Of a stretch of DNA of 64,000 bases, positions 23,708 to 33,445 are shown piece by piece. The translations under genes were made by a program, and so were the position numbers. The DNA is from Dermacentor variabilis (taxonomy: Eukaryota > Arthropoda > Arachnida > Ixodida > Ixodidae): NCBI RefSeq assembly GCF_050947875.1, contig NC_134571.1:227054024-227118023 (forward strand). The letters are read 5' to 3'. Numbering within the stretch: position 1 is the first letter of the stretch; each line of letters begins with the position of its first letter. The notes beneath the pieces are model-generated. The model saw nothing but the letters and a program-made list of their open reading frames with translations, was not told the origin of the DNA and did no database searches.

Positions 23708-25258
23708 CTAGGGAATGCGGCTAAGGCAGTCAGCATTGGCATGGCGTTTGCCTTTCTTGTGCCGCACTAGAAAATCGAACTGTTGAAGCGTTAGACTCCA
23801 CCTCATCAAGCGATCATTTTTGTTTGACATTTGGTTTAACCACACTAAGGGGGAATGATCGGTTTCAAAAATAAAGGAAGAACCTTTCAAGTAACATGAG
23901 AGCTTTTCGAGAGCCCACACTAAGCAAGCGCATTCTTTTTCTGTTGTGCTGTAGGCTTGCTCGCGTGACGTTAGCTTTCGACTTGCGTAGACAACAGGGT
24001 GCTCCTCACCTTTTTCGTTCACCTGACTTAAAACAACGCCCATTCCATGGTCACTGGCGTCACACTGAACTAAGAAAGGGAGAGAGTAATCTTGTGCCGC
24101 GAGAACCGGTGCACTGACAAGAATCTTTTTAATTGCAGCAAATGCGTCCTTACGCACCGTATTCCAACGCACAATAGTAGGCTCGGTCTTGCGCAGAGTG
24201 TCTGTAAGAGGACTAGCGATATGTGCGAAGTTTGGAATGTAGCTTCTGTAATAGTCAACTAAACCCAAAAAGGCGCGCAAGTTAGTCTTTGATTTTGGCA
24301 AAGGAAAGCTAGTGATGGCTTGAACTTTTAATTCGGAAGGGCGTCGCTTCCCTTGGCCAACAATGTGCCCCAAGTAGTGGACTTCACTGTTTGCAAGACA
24401 GCATTTGCTCAGTTTGAGAGTCAAGCCTGCTTCGCAGATTCGAAGGAATACCTGCTGCAGATGGTCCAAATGCTGTTTCCAAGTACTCTGGAAAACAGCG
24501 ATGTCATCGAGGTAGGGCGCAGCGAAAGACTCGGTGCCTGTGAGCACTTGATTCATTAGTTTTGAAAATACGAACGGTGCATTCTTGAGGCCAAAAGTGA
24601 GCACCAGAGGGCGATATATGCCTGTCGGAGTCATGAAAGTGGCGAGCTTACTGGCGTTCTCCGTCAGTGGCACTTGCCAGAAGCCGCGTACCATATCTAA
24701 CGTTGAAATGTACTGTGCAGCGGAAACTTTCTCGATCAAGGCTTCAACATTAGGAATGGGAAACGTCTTCGTTTTTGTTATCGCATTCAGCTTACGATAG
24801 TCAATACAGGGTCTGGGTTTTTCGCCAGGACTTTCTACGATAAACATCGGTGACACGTATTCGCTTTCCCCTGGAACAATTAGACCCAGTGTCAGCATAT
24901 TCTGAACGGAATCGTTCAACAGCTTCTCATGACGGGGCGAAAACCTGTGCATCCTTGTACGGAAGGGTTGGTCAGATGTCAACTCAATGTCGTGTTCCAC
25001 AAGGTTTGTCCTACTGGGATAGGGACTGAACAAATCGCTGAAGTTGTGTACAAGCTCTTTTAACTCCTTTCTTTGCTCGTTTGTTAAAGAAGCTTGTTTA
25101 GCGACAGATTCGAGTATTTCTTCTGTTGACGGGGAAGAGCAAGGGGTACGTACTTGAGGGACTGGAACATTTATTTCCTCCTGTTTGTTTAGGGCGATGC
25201 TCAGCGTCTCCATACGTTCGATAAATGTCTTCATTAGATTGCAGTGGTAGATTGTCAC
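23708..25258 (-). CDS. Gypsy pol: reverse transcriptase and RNase H (intact segment)
   Basis: A 516-codon open frame with no stop. RT motifs in order: PRPCIDYRKLNAIT (about residues 148-161), LDMVRGFWQVPL (187-198, motif A Asp), LTFGLKNAPFVFSKLM (220-235), YLDD (249-252, catalytic) and YLGHIVG (295-301). RNase H follows with CDASDHGMG (399-407), KECACLVWALE, ETDHSPLVWL (465-474) and HANADCLSR near the C-terminus. This enzyme copies element RNA and degrades the template. The reported first residue is a GTG within pol. The real frame continues upstream, beyond the DNA insertion, into integrase. No integrase follows RNase H, which is the notable point. Confidence 0.92.
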   Translation of the reverse strand: MTIYHCNLMKTFIERMETLSIALNKQEEINVPVPQVRTPCSSPSTEEILESVAKQASLTNEQRKELKELVHNFSDLFSPYPSRTNLVEHDIELTSDQPFRTRMHRFSPRHEKLLNDSVQNMLTLGLIVPGESEYVSPMFIVESPGEKPRPCIDYRKLNAITKTKTFPIPNVEALIEKVSAAQYISTLDMVRGFWQVPLTENASKLATFMTPTGIYRPLVLTFGLKNAPFVFSKLMNQVLTGTESFAAPYLDDIAVFQSTWKQHLDHLQQVFLRICEAGLTLKLSKCCLANSEVHYLGHIVGQGKRRPSELKVQAITSFPLPKSKTNLRAFLGLVDYYRSYIPNFAHIASPLTDTLRKTEPTIVRWNTVRKDAFAAIKKILVSAPVLAAQDYSLPFLVQCDASDHGMGVVLSQVNEKGEEHPVVYASRKLTSREQAYSTTEKECACLVWALEKLSCYLKGSSFIFETDHSPLVWLNQMSNKNDRLMRWSLTLQQFDFLVRHKKGKRHANADCLSRIP

Positions 25259-25317
25259 GTCGTTGCGTTTACCGGGCGTCGTTACCAGGTAATTGGTGTC
25301 TGAAAGCTTTTGCTTAA

Positions 25318-26796
25318 AGGGACCCTGAAACGCTTTTGACGATTTTCTACAAACGTATTGAGTCGTTAGAGTAGGTCCTTCTGATCATTAATTGACACAT
25401 ATAAGTGCTCCGCGTAAAGCGTGTAATTTATTATAAGGTTTTAAATATGCACATCGCTGCCGATCGCAGCGCACTGCTCGGCGGAATTTTAAGCCGCCCC
25501 TACCCATATGACCGAAATCACCCACACGACGTCAATGGGGCGAGCTATCCGATTGGCTGACAAGGGCGCGTGATCGATAATTTTTCCAACTTTATGGTAA
25601 ACAAATGATCTTCGTAATAGTTTGAATGTTAGTTAATTTGTTTTTATCAAAAGAAAGTAACATAAAGAGAATGCACAAGAATAATTTTTCAGTACACTTA
25701 AGCACTTCCGGCACACAGCATGTGTCGTCTGCTTGTGTTACAACGTACTCCATTTTAAAGAGAGCGCCGCGGTCAGAGTCGGTCTCAGTCTTTTCGCGAG
25801 CACTATGATTCGACTTTGTTGCCTTGTGGACTGCAAACGTAGCGACTGGCAATATGTCAAGCTGCGACATCGTGTCCCTCTGCAAGGCAGCGTACGAGCG
25901 AACTGGCTGCTGCGCATCGGACTGCCGCTATCCGATCGGCGCCAGGATTTGCGCGTTTGTGGCCGTCACTTTACACCGGAAGATTACTAACGCAATGGCG
26001 TTTCCCGAGTCCGGTATTAGGGAAAACGCAAGCGCAAGGGGACAGAGTCTGGCCGCTTGACTTTGCCGTAACGGGATGAGCCATGAGATGAGCGGAAGGG
26101 CAAATGCGAATGGTCTGCACGGTGCAGCCACCTGGTGGCACAGAGCTCAACCATACACAGTAGCAGCAACGAAGTGTATTCTTCTTTGCTGCTGGTGTGT
26201 ATTTTTCGCAGGAGTGTAACACGTTGTTTTTATAAATGTTTAAAATGTTTTACACTTGGTTAGAGCAATATTAGCGCTTTGTTTGGCTGGTTAAGCGCTG
26301 CACCAACAAGTGTATCGACCGCGCAGACCGATCAGGCCGCTCACGTACGTCTACGCTAAACTTCCTTCATCAGCTTGAGTTTATGCCTGCAGTCATTTGC
26401 CGAAATGACCAGCTTGCCTGTGGTTACCGGAATACAAAACACGTTCGGCGCTACGACAGAATGCTCGCAACGCACGCTGCTTCGATAGCTCTCGCTTGGG
26501 GTCGACGGCCAAGCGGCTAGCGGAGCGGTCTCGCGCGGGCGGGGGCGGGCTCCAAAACAACCGGAAGTGGACGATGTGACGTCGCATCGTGACGCTGAAC
26601 CAGTGAAGGCGGAGCTTAGCCCCACTCGCTCGGCGAGCGAGTTGAGGAGGAAAAGCATGGCTAGGGAGGAGGGTAGCTTCTAATCGCTTGTAGCTCCATT
26701 AATACGTAACGCTTCACTTAAATTGTGGTGCGAATGTTCCACTTAAGCTGTATCCTACGCGTCTACAAAATTTGTCCGAACCGTTTCAGGGGCCCT
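25318..26796 (+). mobile_element. Kolobok-like element inserted in the Gypsy pol (1479 bp)
   Basis: The ends are AGGGACCCTGAAACG at the left and the complement of AGGGCCCCTGAAACGG at the right, flanked by TTAA (25314-25317 and 26797-26800). TTAA targets are used by the piggyBac and Kolobok superfamilies. A THAP finger inside (25805-25990) favours Kolobok, whose transposases can carry THAP domains. No catalytic domain is left, so it is non-autonomous. The integrase frame on one side and the RT frame on the other become continuous when the insert and one TTAA are ignored. Confidence 0.75.
25805..25990 (+). pseudogene. THAP zinc-finger fragment
   Basis: The 61-residue reading from ATG 25805 has the C2CH layout of a THAP domain: CCLVDC at the N-terminus, a Trp in ANWLLRIG, and CGRHFTPEDY at the end, where Cys and His complete the site. 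A stop follows at once, so the conserved AVPTIF-type tail is missing. THAP domains bind DNA at transposon ends. Here it would be the recognition part of the host element's transposase, with the nuclease deleted. A host THAP gene is unlikely given the TIR and TTAA boundaries. Confidence 0.7.
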
Positions 26797-28179
26797 TTAA
26801 CTGTGACCGGGCCATCCCATGCTACTTCCAGTTTGTTTGCCTTCGACGACTTCAAAATTAGCACTTTGTTGCCTTCCTTGAAGGTTCGAGTGCGTGCAGA
26901 TCTGTCGTAATACACCTTCGCACGTTGCTGCGCTTCTGCCATGGTTATCTGTGCTAATTCTTGCGATTCACGAAGGTGTTTCAACAAGGTTAGCACGTAC
27001 TCGACAACGGATTTGTCTACGAACTTGTCTTCCCACTTTTCCTTTAGCAAGGTGAGCGGGGAGCGAAGCGCTCGACCGTAAACACGTTCCGCCGGGGTGA
27101 ATCCAGTTGCTTCGTGAATGACTGAGCGCAGAGCAAAGAGCATTGCGGGAACAGCTGCGTCCCAGTCGGTGCCTTTCTCGAAGCAGAGCGCACGCAGAAT
27201 GCGCTTCATTACCGAGTGAAGTTTTTCAACTGAATTGCTTTGCGGGTGGTAGACAGCTGTGGTGAATGGATATGCCACATTTCTGCAAGAATGTCGCGGT
27301 AAGCGCGCTTGTAAACACAGAACCTTGGTCGCATTGGATTTCACTGGGAAATCCGATTCTGGCAAAGACACTGAGTAGCACGTTGACTACAGTTGCGGAG
27401 CTTAATTCCGGTAACACCACTGCTACCGGGAACTTCGTGGCAGGGCAAATGAGTGTTAGCAAGTATTTGTTGCCCGCCGATGTTACTGGTTATGGACCAA
27501 CGATGTCGACTACCAATCTGTGAAAAGGTTCGCCAATCAAAGGCACTCGGACCAAAGGAGCCTTAAATTTTTCATTGGGCCGTCTGGTCCTTTGGCAAAC
27601 GTTGCAAGAACGTACCCAATGCTCAGATTCCTTGAAGCACATCGGCCAGTAGTAGTCGTTCAATAGTCTGCTCTTAGTTTTACTTATTCCTAAATGGCCG
27701 GCCCAGCTATTGGTATGAACCAGATCGAGAAGTGCAGCACGATACTTCTGGGGAACTATCAGCTGTTCGAAAGAGCGGCCTGTCTTGTTTTTGAATGTTC
27801 GGTACAAGAGGCCGTCTTTTACAGTGAACGATAGTGGTCCCTTATGGTTCTGTCTTGACCTTTCCCAGCACGTTTGCAGTGACTCATCGTTCGCTTGATC
27901 CGTTTTGAGAACGCTTTTGTCTACGTTTGCAAGAAGTTGAAAGCTATCACTGACTGGGCTTATCGTTTCGTCTCCGTGCGCGGAAGCGACCGGGAAGTTA
28001 TCAACGGATGGTGTGGCTGGAACGGCTTCGCTCGTTGCGGCAGCTTGTGACGAATCACTTTGCTCTGGAATGCCGGCGGCACGAGTAGCGTTAGTAGCTT
28101 GCGCTCTTGTGTGGGACCTTGTGACGACCATTACAGGGTTCGCATGTAGGTCCATTCCAGCGTTTTGCAAGTCCCTCAT
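26763..28179 (-). pseudogene. Gypsy pol: integrase (frameshifted)
   Basis: Frames 28179-27490, 27462-27226 and 27371-26763 overlap to give one integrase. The N-terminal zinc-binding HHCC module reads VHTNSWAGHLG, then CNVCQRT. The catalytic core shows LVVDIVGP (first Asp), IQCDQGSVFTS (second Asp) and YHPQSNSVEKLHSVMKRILR (Glu). The C-terminal segment has KVLILKSSKANKLEVAWDGP, the usual Gypsy GPF/Y-like end. At least one frameshift lies between 27370 and 27530. The last codons before 26797 run into the DNA insertion. It would insert the cDNA into chromosomes. Confidence 0.88.
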
Positions 28180-28186
28180 TGGTCTG

Positions 28187-28492
28187 TTAGAAAAAAATAT
28201 AAGGGATTCTATGCGGCAGCTTGTCTGAAACAGCAGCTTCAGTTTGAAATTTGACGAAATTGCCTGTCATTTCAACTTTGGCTACCGGCAAGCACTTCGT
28301 GTCGGGCTCTAGTGCCTGACGCACCCATACACACAATCCGGTAAAGTCTTCGGGCTTAACAAACGACGGGTGCACGATATCAAATGTAGCTCCTGTGTCA
28401 CGTAGAACCTTGGGACTGACGCCATTCACCATCATGTCATAGGTGTAAGGCAAGAGTAAATCGCTCTCTTCAGTTAGCAAGTTTACGAACAC
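28187..28492 (-). pseudogene. Gypsy pol: aspartic protease
   Basis: A 101-codon frame with LRDTGATFDIVH, the retroviral-type DTGA active site, preceded by a hydrophobic strand. It lies between gag and integrase in the expected order. The usual ILG-type second motif is not obvious, perhaps lost in the frame change near 28190. Its role is cleavage of the gag-pol polyprotein. Confidence 0.75.
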
Positions 28493-28501
28493 AGTTGCTA
28501 G

Positions 28502-29467
28502 TCAGCACCCGACTGCGATATGGCCTGGTTGTTGGCATCTGTGACAGACTGACAGTCGTTTTTCTTCGAACTTGGAACTTTTTAGTTCAATCGAGTTGAC
28601 CACATGCACTTGGGCGGGAGCGTTCTCGGATTTCCCTTGGTTGCTTTCTCTCTCTCCTTTCTGAAACTTTTTGAATGCTCCCGACGGTTTCTTTTGCACT
28701 TCTGAAGTTTGCATTCTGCAGGAACAGTATTCGTCCGCCAAAGTGGCTGCTGTTTGCAACGTATCTACGTTTGGCTTGTCCTGAATCCACAGGCGCATTC
28801 GCTCCGGAATAGACGCATAGAATTGCTCTAGCGCGAACACTTCAATCAGACGTTGCTTGTTCTCGCGTGCATTGGCACTTTTAAGCCATTCTTCCAACAA
28901 GCTCATGGATTTATAGGCGAATTCCGAGAGTGACTCCCCTTGACTACGCCTCGTGTTACGAAACTTAATTCTTAAGGCTTCTGTAGACAAGCTGTACCTT
29001 CGCCTCAGCTGAAGCTTTACTTTATTGTAGTCATGCGCAACTTAATCTGGCATTATTGTGATTACGTCCGCTGCTTCATTTGGAAGCAATGTCAAGAGGC
29101 GTTGCGACCAGGTCTCTTACGAAAGTACTGCTCTAGTACACGTCCTCTCAAAGTTGACGAGGTACAAAGTGATGTCGCTACCAGCCCTGAAAGGTTGCAT
29201 GCATCCGCGCATGTCGAAACTGTCAGTTCGTTCAAGGCTATGCAGCTGCATCTCTTTTAACTTCAGTTCTATCTCCCTTTCTTTTAGCTGTTGGGAAATT
29301 GTCTTCCAACATTCCTCGACTTCGTCGTCTTTCGCTCCGCATTTGGATATTGCTTCAATAATTGCAGGTTTACGCATAGACTTCTGTACAGGGATACCTA
29401 ACTCTTCTGCTAGCAACACTAGGTTGGGTTTCGTTAACAATGCGAGGTTCATGACTGCTGGGAACAA
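28502..29467 (-). pseudogene. Gypsy gag (two frames)
   Basis: The N-terminal frame (29467-29117) begins with a helical LTKPNLVLLAEELGI motif and a charged coiled coil (KEREIELKLKEMQLH). The C-terminal frame (28990-28502) contains a capsid-like helical region and ends in a zinc knuckle, CHRCQQPGHIAVGC, in CCHC spacing. A frameshift and a stop near 29040-29117 separate them. The product would form the particle and package the RNA. Confidence 0.82.
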
Positions 29468-29637
29468 GTGCTACTCTTACACGTACTAATATTTAGCAAA
29501 GTCAAAAGCCTCGACTACCAAGTAAGTGCCGCTGATGCTCCTGATGAAGTCAAGTAAGCCGTGCTCCCACCAAACCGGACGCCAAGGCCACCGCCGACGT
29601 GCGCTCCATCCGCTGTCCGCAGTCCGCTGCCACCAGC
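29468..29637 (-). promoter_or_regulatory. Leader of the retrotransposon with primer-binding site candidate
   Basis: Two bases inside the 5' LTR (minus strand), TGGTGGCAGCGG occurs at about 29624-29635. A primer-binding site begins TGG, complementary to a tRNA CCA end. The donor tRNA is not assigned. Confidence 0.5.
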
Positions 29638-29863
29638 TGTTACGTATTCGACGGCTAGACGCCGAGGGCGGCAGGACGACCGGCCCAAGGAACAGACGAC
29701 CCACGCAGCGCCAGGAAGATAATGATGTTTATTTGTTTGGTGACGCGCTTTTTGAGCGCTAAGCAGCCAATCGGAGTGGCAAAAGAAAGGAAGATATCGT
29801 GGCAAGTGGGGCAATCTTATCTAGATTACAACGGAGAATGCGACCAGCACCGCGAATGTTACA
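29638..29863 (-). repeat. 5' LTR (226 bp)
   Basis: Nearly identical to 22904-23133, with the same TGTAACA start and CGTAACA end on the minus strand. Confidence 0.85.
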
Positions 29864-30468
29864 GGGTTCGTTAAGAGGAAGCTTTAGCTCGGGCCCAACT
29901 CTGATGCGGCCTATTCATACACACGTAAAATGCAGAAACGCTTTTCTGAGTCACTGGGCTGATTTTCATGAAATTTGTTCCATTTGATTGAGAGTTAAAT
30001 TCTAGTGACTGTTCGAAGCGGAATTTCAATTTAGGGCCTGAATTTTTTTAATGGAATATTCGAAAATTGGGAAGTTCGAAAAAGAAGCACAAAACGTACA
30101 CATTCGTAGCTCGGCACCTAGAACAGGTATCGCAGTTCTGTAACCTACATCCATTAGAGCATTGTAAGCAGAGAAATTTGCTATGTTGATTTAAGTCTTC
30201 CGTGAATTTGTTGCATTGTTTATTTTTTATTTATTTAGATAATACTGTAGGCCTTGTAGTGGCCCTTGCAGGAGGGGCAGAAGTACAGGAAAAAACAAGG
30301 AAATGCAAGGGTACGTGAGTAGCAAAACAGAAATAACAAGAATTACTTACATTGGAATGATAGCAGGAAAAAAAAATAATCTCAGAAACTTAAAACCTAA
30401 AATTCCTAAACCATGCTGTACCGGTGTGAGGATGCTGTTGTCGCTTAAGAATTCTTTTATCTGGTTAG

Positions 30469-30980
30469 CTATGTTTGGCAAGATGAAGTAAGGGAAATCG
30501 ATCGATAGTTCATTATTAATGTCGCTTCGCCTTTCTTAAGCACCGCCACAACCCGAGTCGATCGCCAATCATTGGGAAGGGTGGAGGAAGATACACTAAA
30601 AATGCGCACTAGAAAACGTGCAATCATCTCTGCATAGCAGTGTAAGAAGGCATTTGGGATGTTATCCGGTCCTGGTGGTGATTTCGTTTTTAAATTTAGC
30701 TGCATAGAAACCACACCAGTCGTCGATATAACAGCAGGGTCAACATGGGGCTGAAGGGTACATGGTTCGAGACACTTGAAAATACGCTGTGAAAAAATTG
30801 ATTAACATGTTCCACTATACATCGCTTCTCAGTAATAGTTGCACCGTTGTGCACAGTGCAATCAATGGGTCTCTTCGTGCTAGCTAAATGGTTCCAGAAT
30901 TTGTCTGGTGCACTGCACATAAAGCTAGGCAGGGTATGTTGAAAATAATGTTGCTTAGCCTTGAATACAGCCTGATTCAA
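30469..30980 (-). pseudogene. LINE ORF2, N-terminal part of reverse transcriptase
   Basis: The frame at 30714-30469 reads SPPGPDNIPNAFL and then TLPNDWRSTRVVAVLKKG and NYRSISLTS, the first conserved RT blocks. The frame at 30980-30696 carries the preceding linker (DKFWNHLASTKRPID). The sequence then jumps to the 3' untranslated tail. Catalytic Asp motifs are absent, so it is inactive. Confidence 0.75.
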
Positions 30981-31102
30981 GGCCTCTTGAATGTTTTGGA
31001 TTTCAGTGCAGAGGGCATGCCGTTGCTTTATTTAGCCTTGTTAGTTTTTGTTTAAGTTGCAGTATGTTTCGTGTAATCTATAGATTACGTTTGGACTTCT
31101 TT

Positions 31103-31916
31103 TTAACACATTTCTTTGAACTTATTCCACAGCACCATGACGTCATTCCCATCAAATTCGCTCAACTTGTGATCTAAGTAGTCCAAAACACTTTCATCTC
31201 TGGCATGGGAAAAGTCCTTCACAATCACTCTTTTCTCAAGGGCAGTGTCGCAATGTTCCATGGGACATGAAAAGTAGACAAGTTGGTGATATGAAATACC
31301 TTTTTCTACAGAGGTGACAAAATTTTCAATAGAGCGACTAATAAAAATAAGATCAAGCATAGTTTCACTATCTCCTTGTAAGCGTGTCGGCTGTGTCACA
31401 ATTTGTTGCAAGTTATTAGTTAGCATAATATCAACAGTAATCGACATTCTGATCGTAACTGTAAGCAGCATAATCCCAGTTAACACCAGGCAGATTGAAG
31501 TCACCAACGAGAAGTATTTTATCCTGAAAAAAGAAAAAGTCGACATATGCTCATAAAGGTCATTTAGGAACTGGGTAGGTGGCTCAGGTATGTGGTAAAC
31601 AGCGTATAATAAGGATTGCCCCCAACAGCGAGGGTTTAGGCTGATACTTTCGCGATTTTTCAATCTGCCGAAGTAGAAAAGCAGGTATGCTATGTCTGAC
31701 TAATACAGCTACACCGCCTCCTCTGGAAGGCCTGTGACGTCGAAATACTTGATAAGAAGGTGGAAAAACACTTGTGCTATCTATGTCATCGCGCAGCCAA
31801 GTTTCAGTAAGCGCAACATGTGGATCGTAACATAAAAGGGTAGCCTCAAGCTGGGCACTTTTGTTCACTACGCTGCGTGCGTTTATGTTTAAAATCCGTA
31901 GGTTCTTAGTAGTCAA
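31103..31916 (-). pseudogene. LINE ORF2, AP-like endonuclease
   Basis: The first frame (31916-31584) contains LNINARSVVNK, ALTETWL (metal-binding Glu) and RGGGVAVLV. The second (31663-31103) carries the middle and end of the domain (YAVYHIPEPP, DSETMLDLIFIS, then a YHQLVYFSC region in place of the usual SDH). One frameshift lies near 31600-31660. It follows ORF1 with a short gap on the same strand. Confidence 0.78.
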
Positions 31917-31952
31917 ACTAATTCATTGAGGGGTGGATGACCTTTGAGTATT

Positions 31953-32759
31953 TCATTCTATTCTGGAGTTAGTGTTTTCGTCCCACATAAACAATTGTCC
32001 GTCCACTCGTAGCTTATCATTGATAAAGTTTAGCTTCTTGCCCAGTTCTTTTTCGCTTTTCGCACTCTCCCACAAAAGTTTCCGCTTTCTGCGCGTGTCC
32101 AGAGAAAAATCGCTTTGAACTGATGTTTTTGATCCTTTAAGCTTGTATGCATTTTTCAATACTTGCTGTTTCTCGTTATAATCTTGAAAGTATATTATAA
32201 CTGGCCTATTTTTGCCAGGTTTGCCCAACCGATGAATTCTCCCTACCGATTTGCAGGTAACATTAAGTTTCTCTGAAAAGATGGCCCTCAAGACATTTTG
32301 CTTCAGATCATTAACAGTTTCGGCACTGCCTTCTTGTACCCCGAAAACAATCATATTTGACTGCCTGGTCCGGTCCTCTAGGTCAATGATTTTTTTATGC
32401 AGAAAATTCACCGATTGTTCAAGGGATGCAACGCTAGCACCTTGTTTATTGATTTCGTCGAAACGTAACGCCATATCTGACATTAACTTTTCCATCGTGC
32501 TTTGCTTAGTCCTAAGTGCCGCCACTTCAGCGGTAAGTTTGTGTTGCCCTTCCAACAGTTCTTTCAGAACTTCTGCTGTCTGTGGGCCAGTGTTCAATTC
32601 TACATCCCTGCAAAGAAGCTGGCACGCACAATATACATTGTACGCTATGATAATGCACTGTTGTGGGTATGGCATGACCAATATACTGTGGCAATCACTT
32701 GTAAGCGTAGTAAAGTATGAACTAACTTGCGTGATACAGAACAAAGGCTTAGACGTCAT
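31953..32759 (-). CDS. LINE ORF1 protein (268 codons, open)
   Basis: The frame is uninterrupted. Residues about 1-50 are hydrophobic and Cys-rich and end in RDVELNTGP. A long coiled coil follows (about residues 62-130, with heptads such as LTAEVAALRTKQSTMEKL). The RNA-recognition-like module begins at DRTRQSNMIVFGVQE and continues through VGRIHRLGKPGKNRPVIIYF, as in L1 and CR1-group ORF1 proteins. It should trimerise and bind LINE RNA. This is the best preserved protein of the element. Confidence 0.78.
   Translation of the reverse strand: MTSKPLFCITQVSSYFTTLTSDCHSILVMPYPQQCIIIAYNVYCACQLLCRDVELNTGPQTAEVLKELLEGQHKLTAEVAALRTKQSTMEKLMSDMALRFDEINKQGASVASLEQSVNFLHKKIIDLEDRTRQSNMIVFGVQEGSAETVNDLKQNVLRAIFSEKLNVTCKSVGRIHRLGKPGKNRPVIIYFQDYNEKQQVLKNAYKLKGSKTSVQSDFSLDTRRKRKLLWESAKSEKELGKKLNFINDKLRVDGQLFMWDENTNSRIE
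32583..32606 (-). other. 2A-like motif, degenerate (DVELNTGP)
   Basis: Residues 52-59 of ORF1 match the 2A ribosome-skipping consensus D-x-E-x-N-P-G-P except that Thr (ACT) replaces the first Pro. The hydrophobic, Leu-rich run before it is also typical. 2A-like sequences are known at the N-terminus of CR1-group ORF1 proteins. The change of this Pro probably abolishes skipping. Confidence 0.6.
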
Positions 32760-33053
32760 GCCGAAGCTCAGTCTGCCATGCCCACTGAACTCGAAGAGCT
32801 GCGGCTGTTTTTTTTATAGTCGGGCATAATGACGTCACTTGGTGGACGAGGTGGCGCTGGGGGTGCGTCGCAGATGATGTCCTCGAAAACGAGGCACTGC
32901 GTCGCTGGTCCCACTGTCTACGAGCAAGATTCATCCGGCGGTATCTTGAAATGGCCAGACACTCAGCAGAAAAGCCTGCGCGATACAGAAGAAAAGCTTA
33001 GACATCATGCCGAAACTCGGTCTGCCATGCCCACTGAACTCGCAGGGCTTTGC
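32730..33053 (-). repeat. Duplicated LINE leader (76-bp blocks, 248-bp period)
   Basis: 32730-32806 and 32978-33053 are close direct copies, both containing CTGCCATGCCCACTGAACTC. The spacing suggests a tandem 5' monomer with the second copy partial. Confidence 0.6.
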
Positions 33054-33445
33054 AAAAGTTCTACTTGCAAATTAGTGGTCTAGTTGAGAACCACGGTTTA
33101 CTTGTTTCCTACTTGGTCTACTAGTGGTCTACTTGAAAGCCTTATATCCATTTTATCTGCTTTGGATGTAATTAGGTTCAATTTACAGAATTGCAATATC
33201 CCTCTTCATTGCTGAGTTAGAGTTGTCAACTTAAGTTCCATTTCAAAATATTTGTGATTTTTGTCAATTTTTAATAAAAATTGGACAACCTAAATAAAAA
33301 ATTTGCAACTGACAGTCTTAGATTTTAACGTTTTGTTTTAAATGCAACAAACTTCATCAAATTCAGTGCAATGGTTGCAGAGAAAAACAATTTTTCCTTT
33401 CCCATACATTTATATCGGAAGTCTCGAGCTAAAGCTTCCTCTTTA

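Larger units (their letters stand above)
22904..29863 (-). mobile_element. Ty3/Gypsy-type LTR retrotransposon with integrase before RT
   Basis: Two LTRs (22904-23133 and 29638-29863) bound gag, protease, integrase and RT-RNase H, all on the minus strand. The order gag, protease, integrase, RT, RNase H is that of copia elements and of the unusual Gmr1 lineage of Ty3/Gypsy. The RT and RNase H sequences are clearly Ty3/Gypsy. A 1479-bp DNA element interrupts pol between integrase and RT, and the frame is the same on both sides once it is discounted. Flanks CGGT and GGGT nearly match but are not a perfect target duplication. Frameshifts in gag and integrase make the copy inactive. No envelope gene was seen. 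Confidence 0.85.
30215..33055 (-). mobile_element. CR1-group (Crack-like) LINE, internally deleted
   Basis: On the minus strand: duplicated 5' leader, ORF1 (32759-31953), endonuclease (31916-31103), RT start (30980-30469), then a 3' tail with TAAATAAATAAAAAA-type repeats near 30215. The RT ends just after its motif for template binding, and the catalytic FADD region is missing, so 1 kb or more has been deleted. The endonuclease opening LRILNINARSVVNK and the ORF1 style fit CR1-group elements. The clade name is inference. Confidence 0.75.
29871..33445. mobile_element. TIR element enclosing a LINE
   Basis: TTAAGAGGAAGCTTTAGCTC at 29871-29890 is the near-exact complement of the sequence ending at 33445. 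The flanks do not show a clear duplication; the left flank is the LTR retrotransposon, which abuts it by a few bases. No transposase was recognised inside. The interior is dominated by the LINE at 30215-33055 plus AT-rich DNA near both ends. The boundaries rest on the inverted repeat alone. Confidence 0.6.

Noticed and set aside
22904..29863. Endogenous retrovirus
   Set aside because: No envelope gene was found, and RT features and gene order fit a Ty3/Gypsy LTR retrotransposon.
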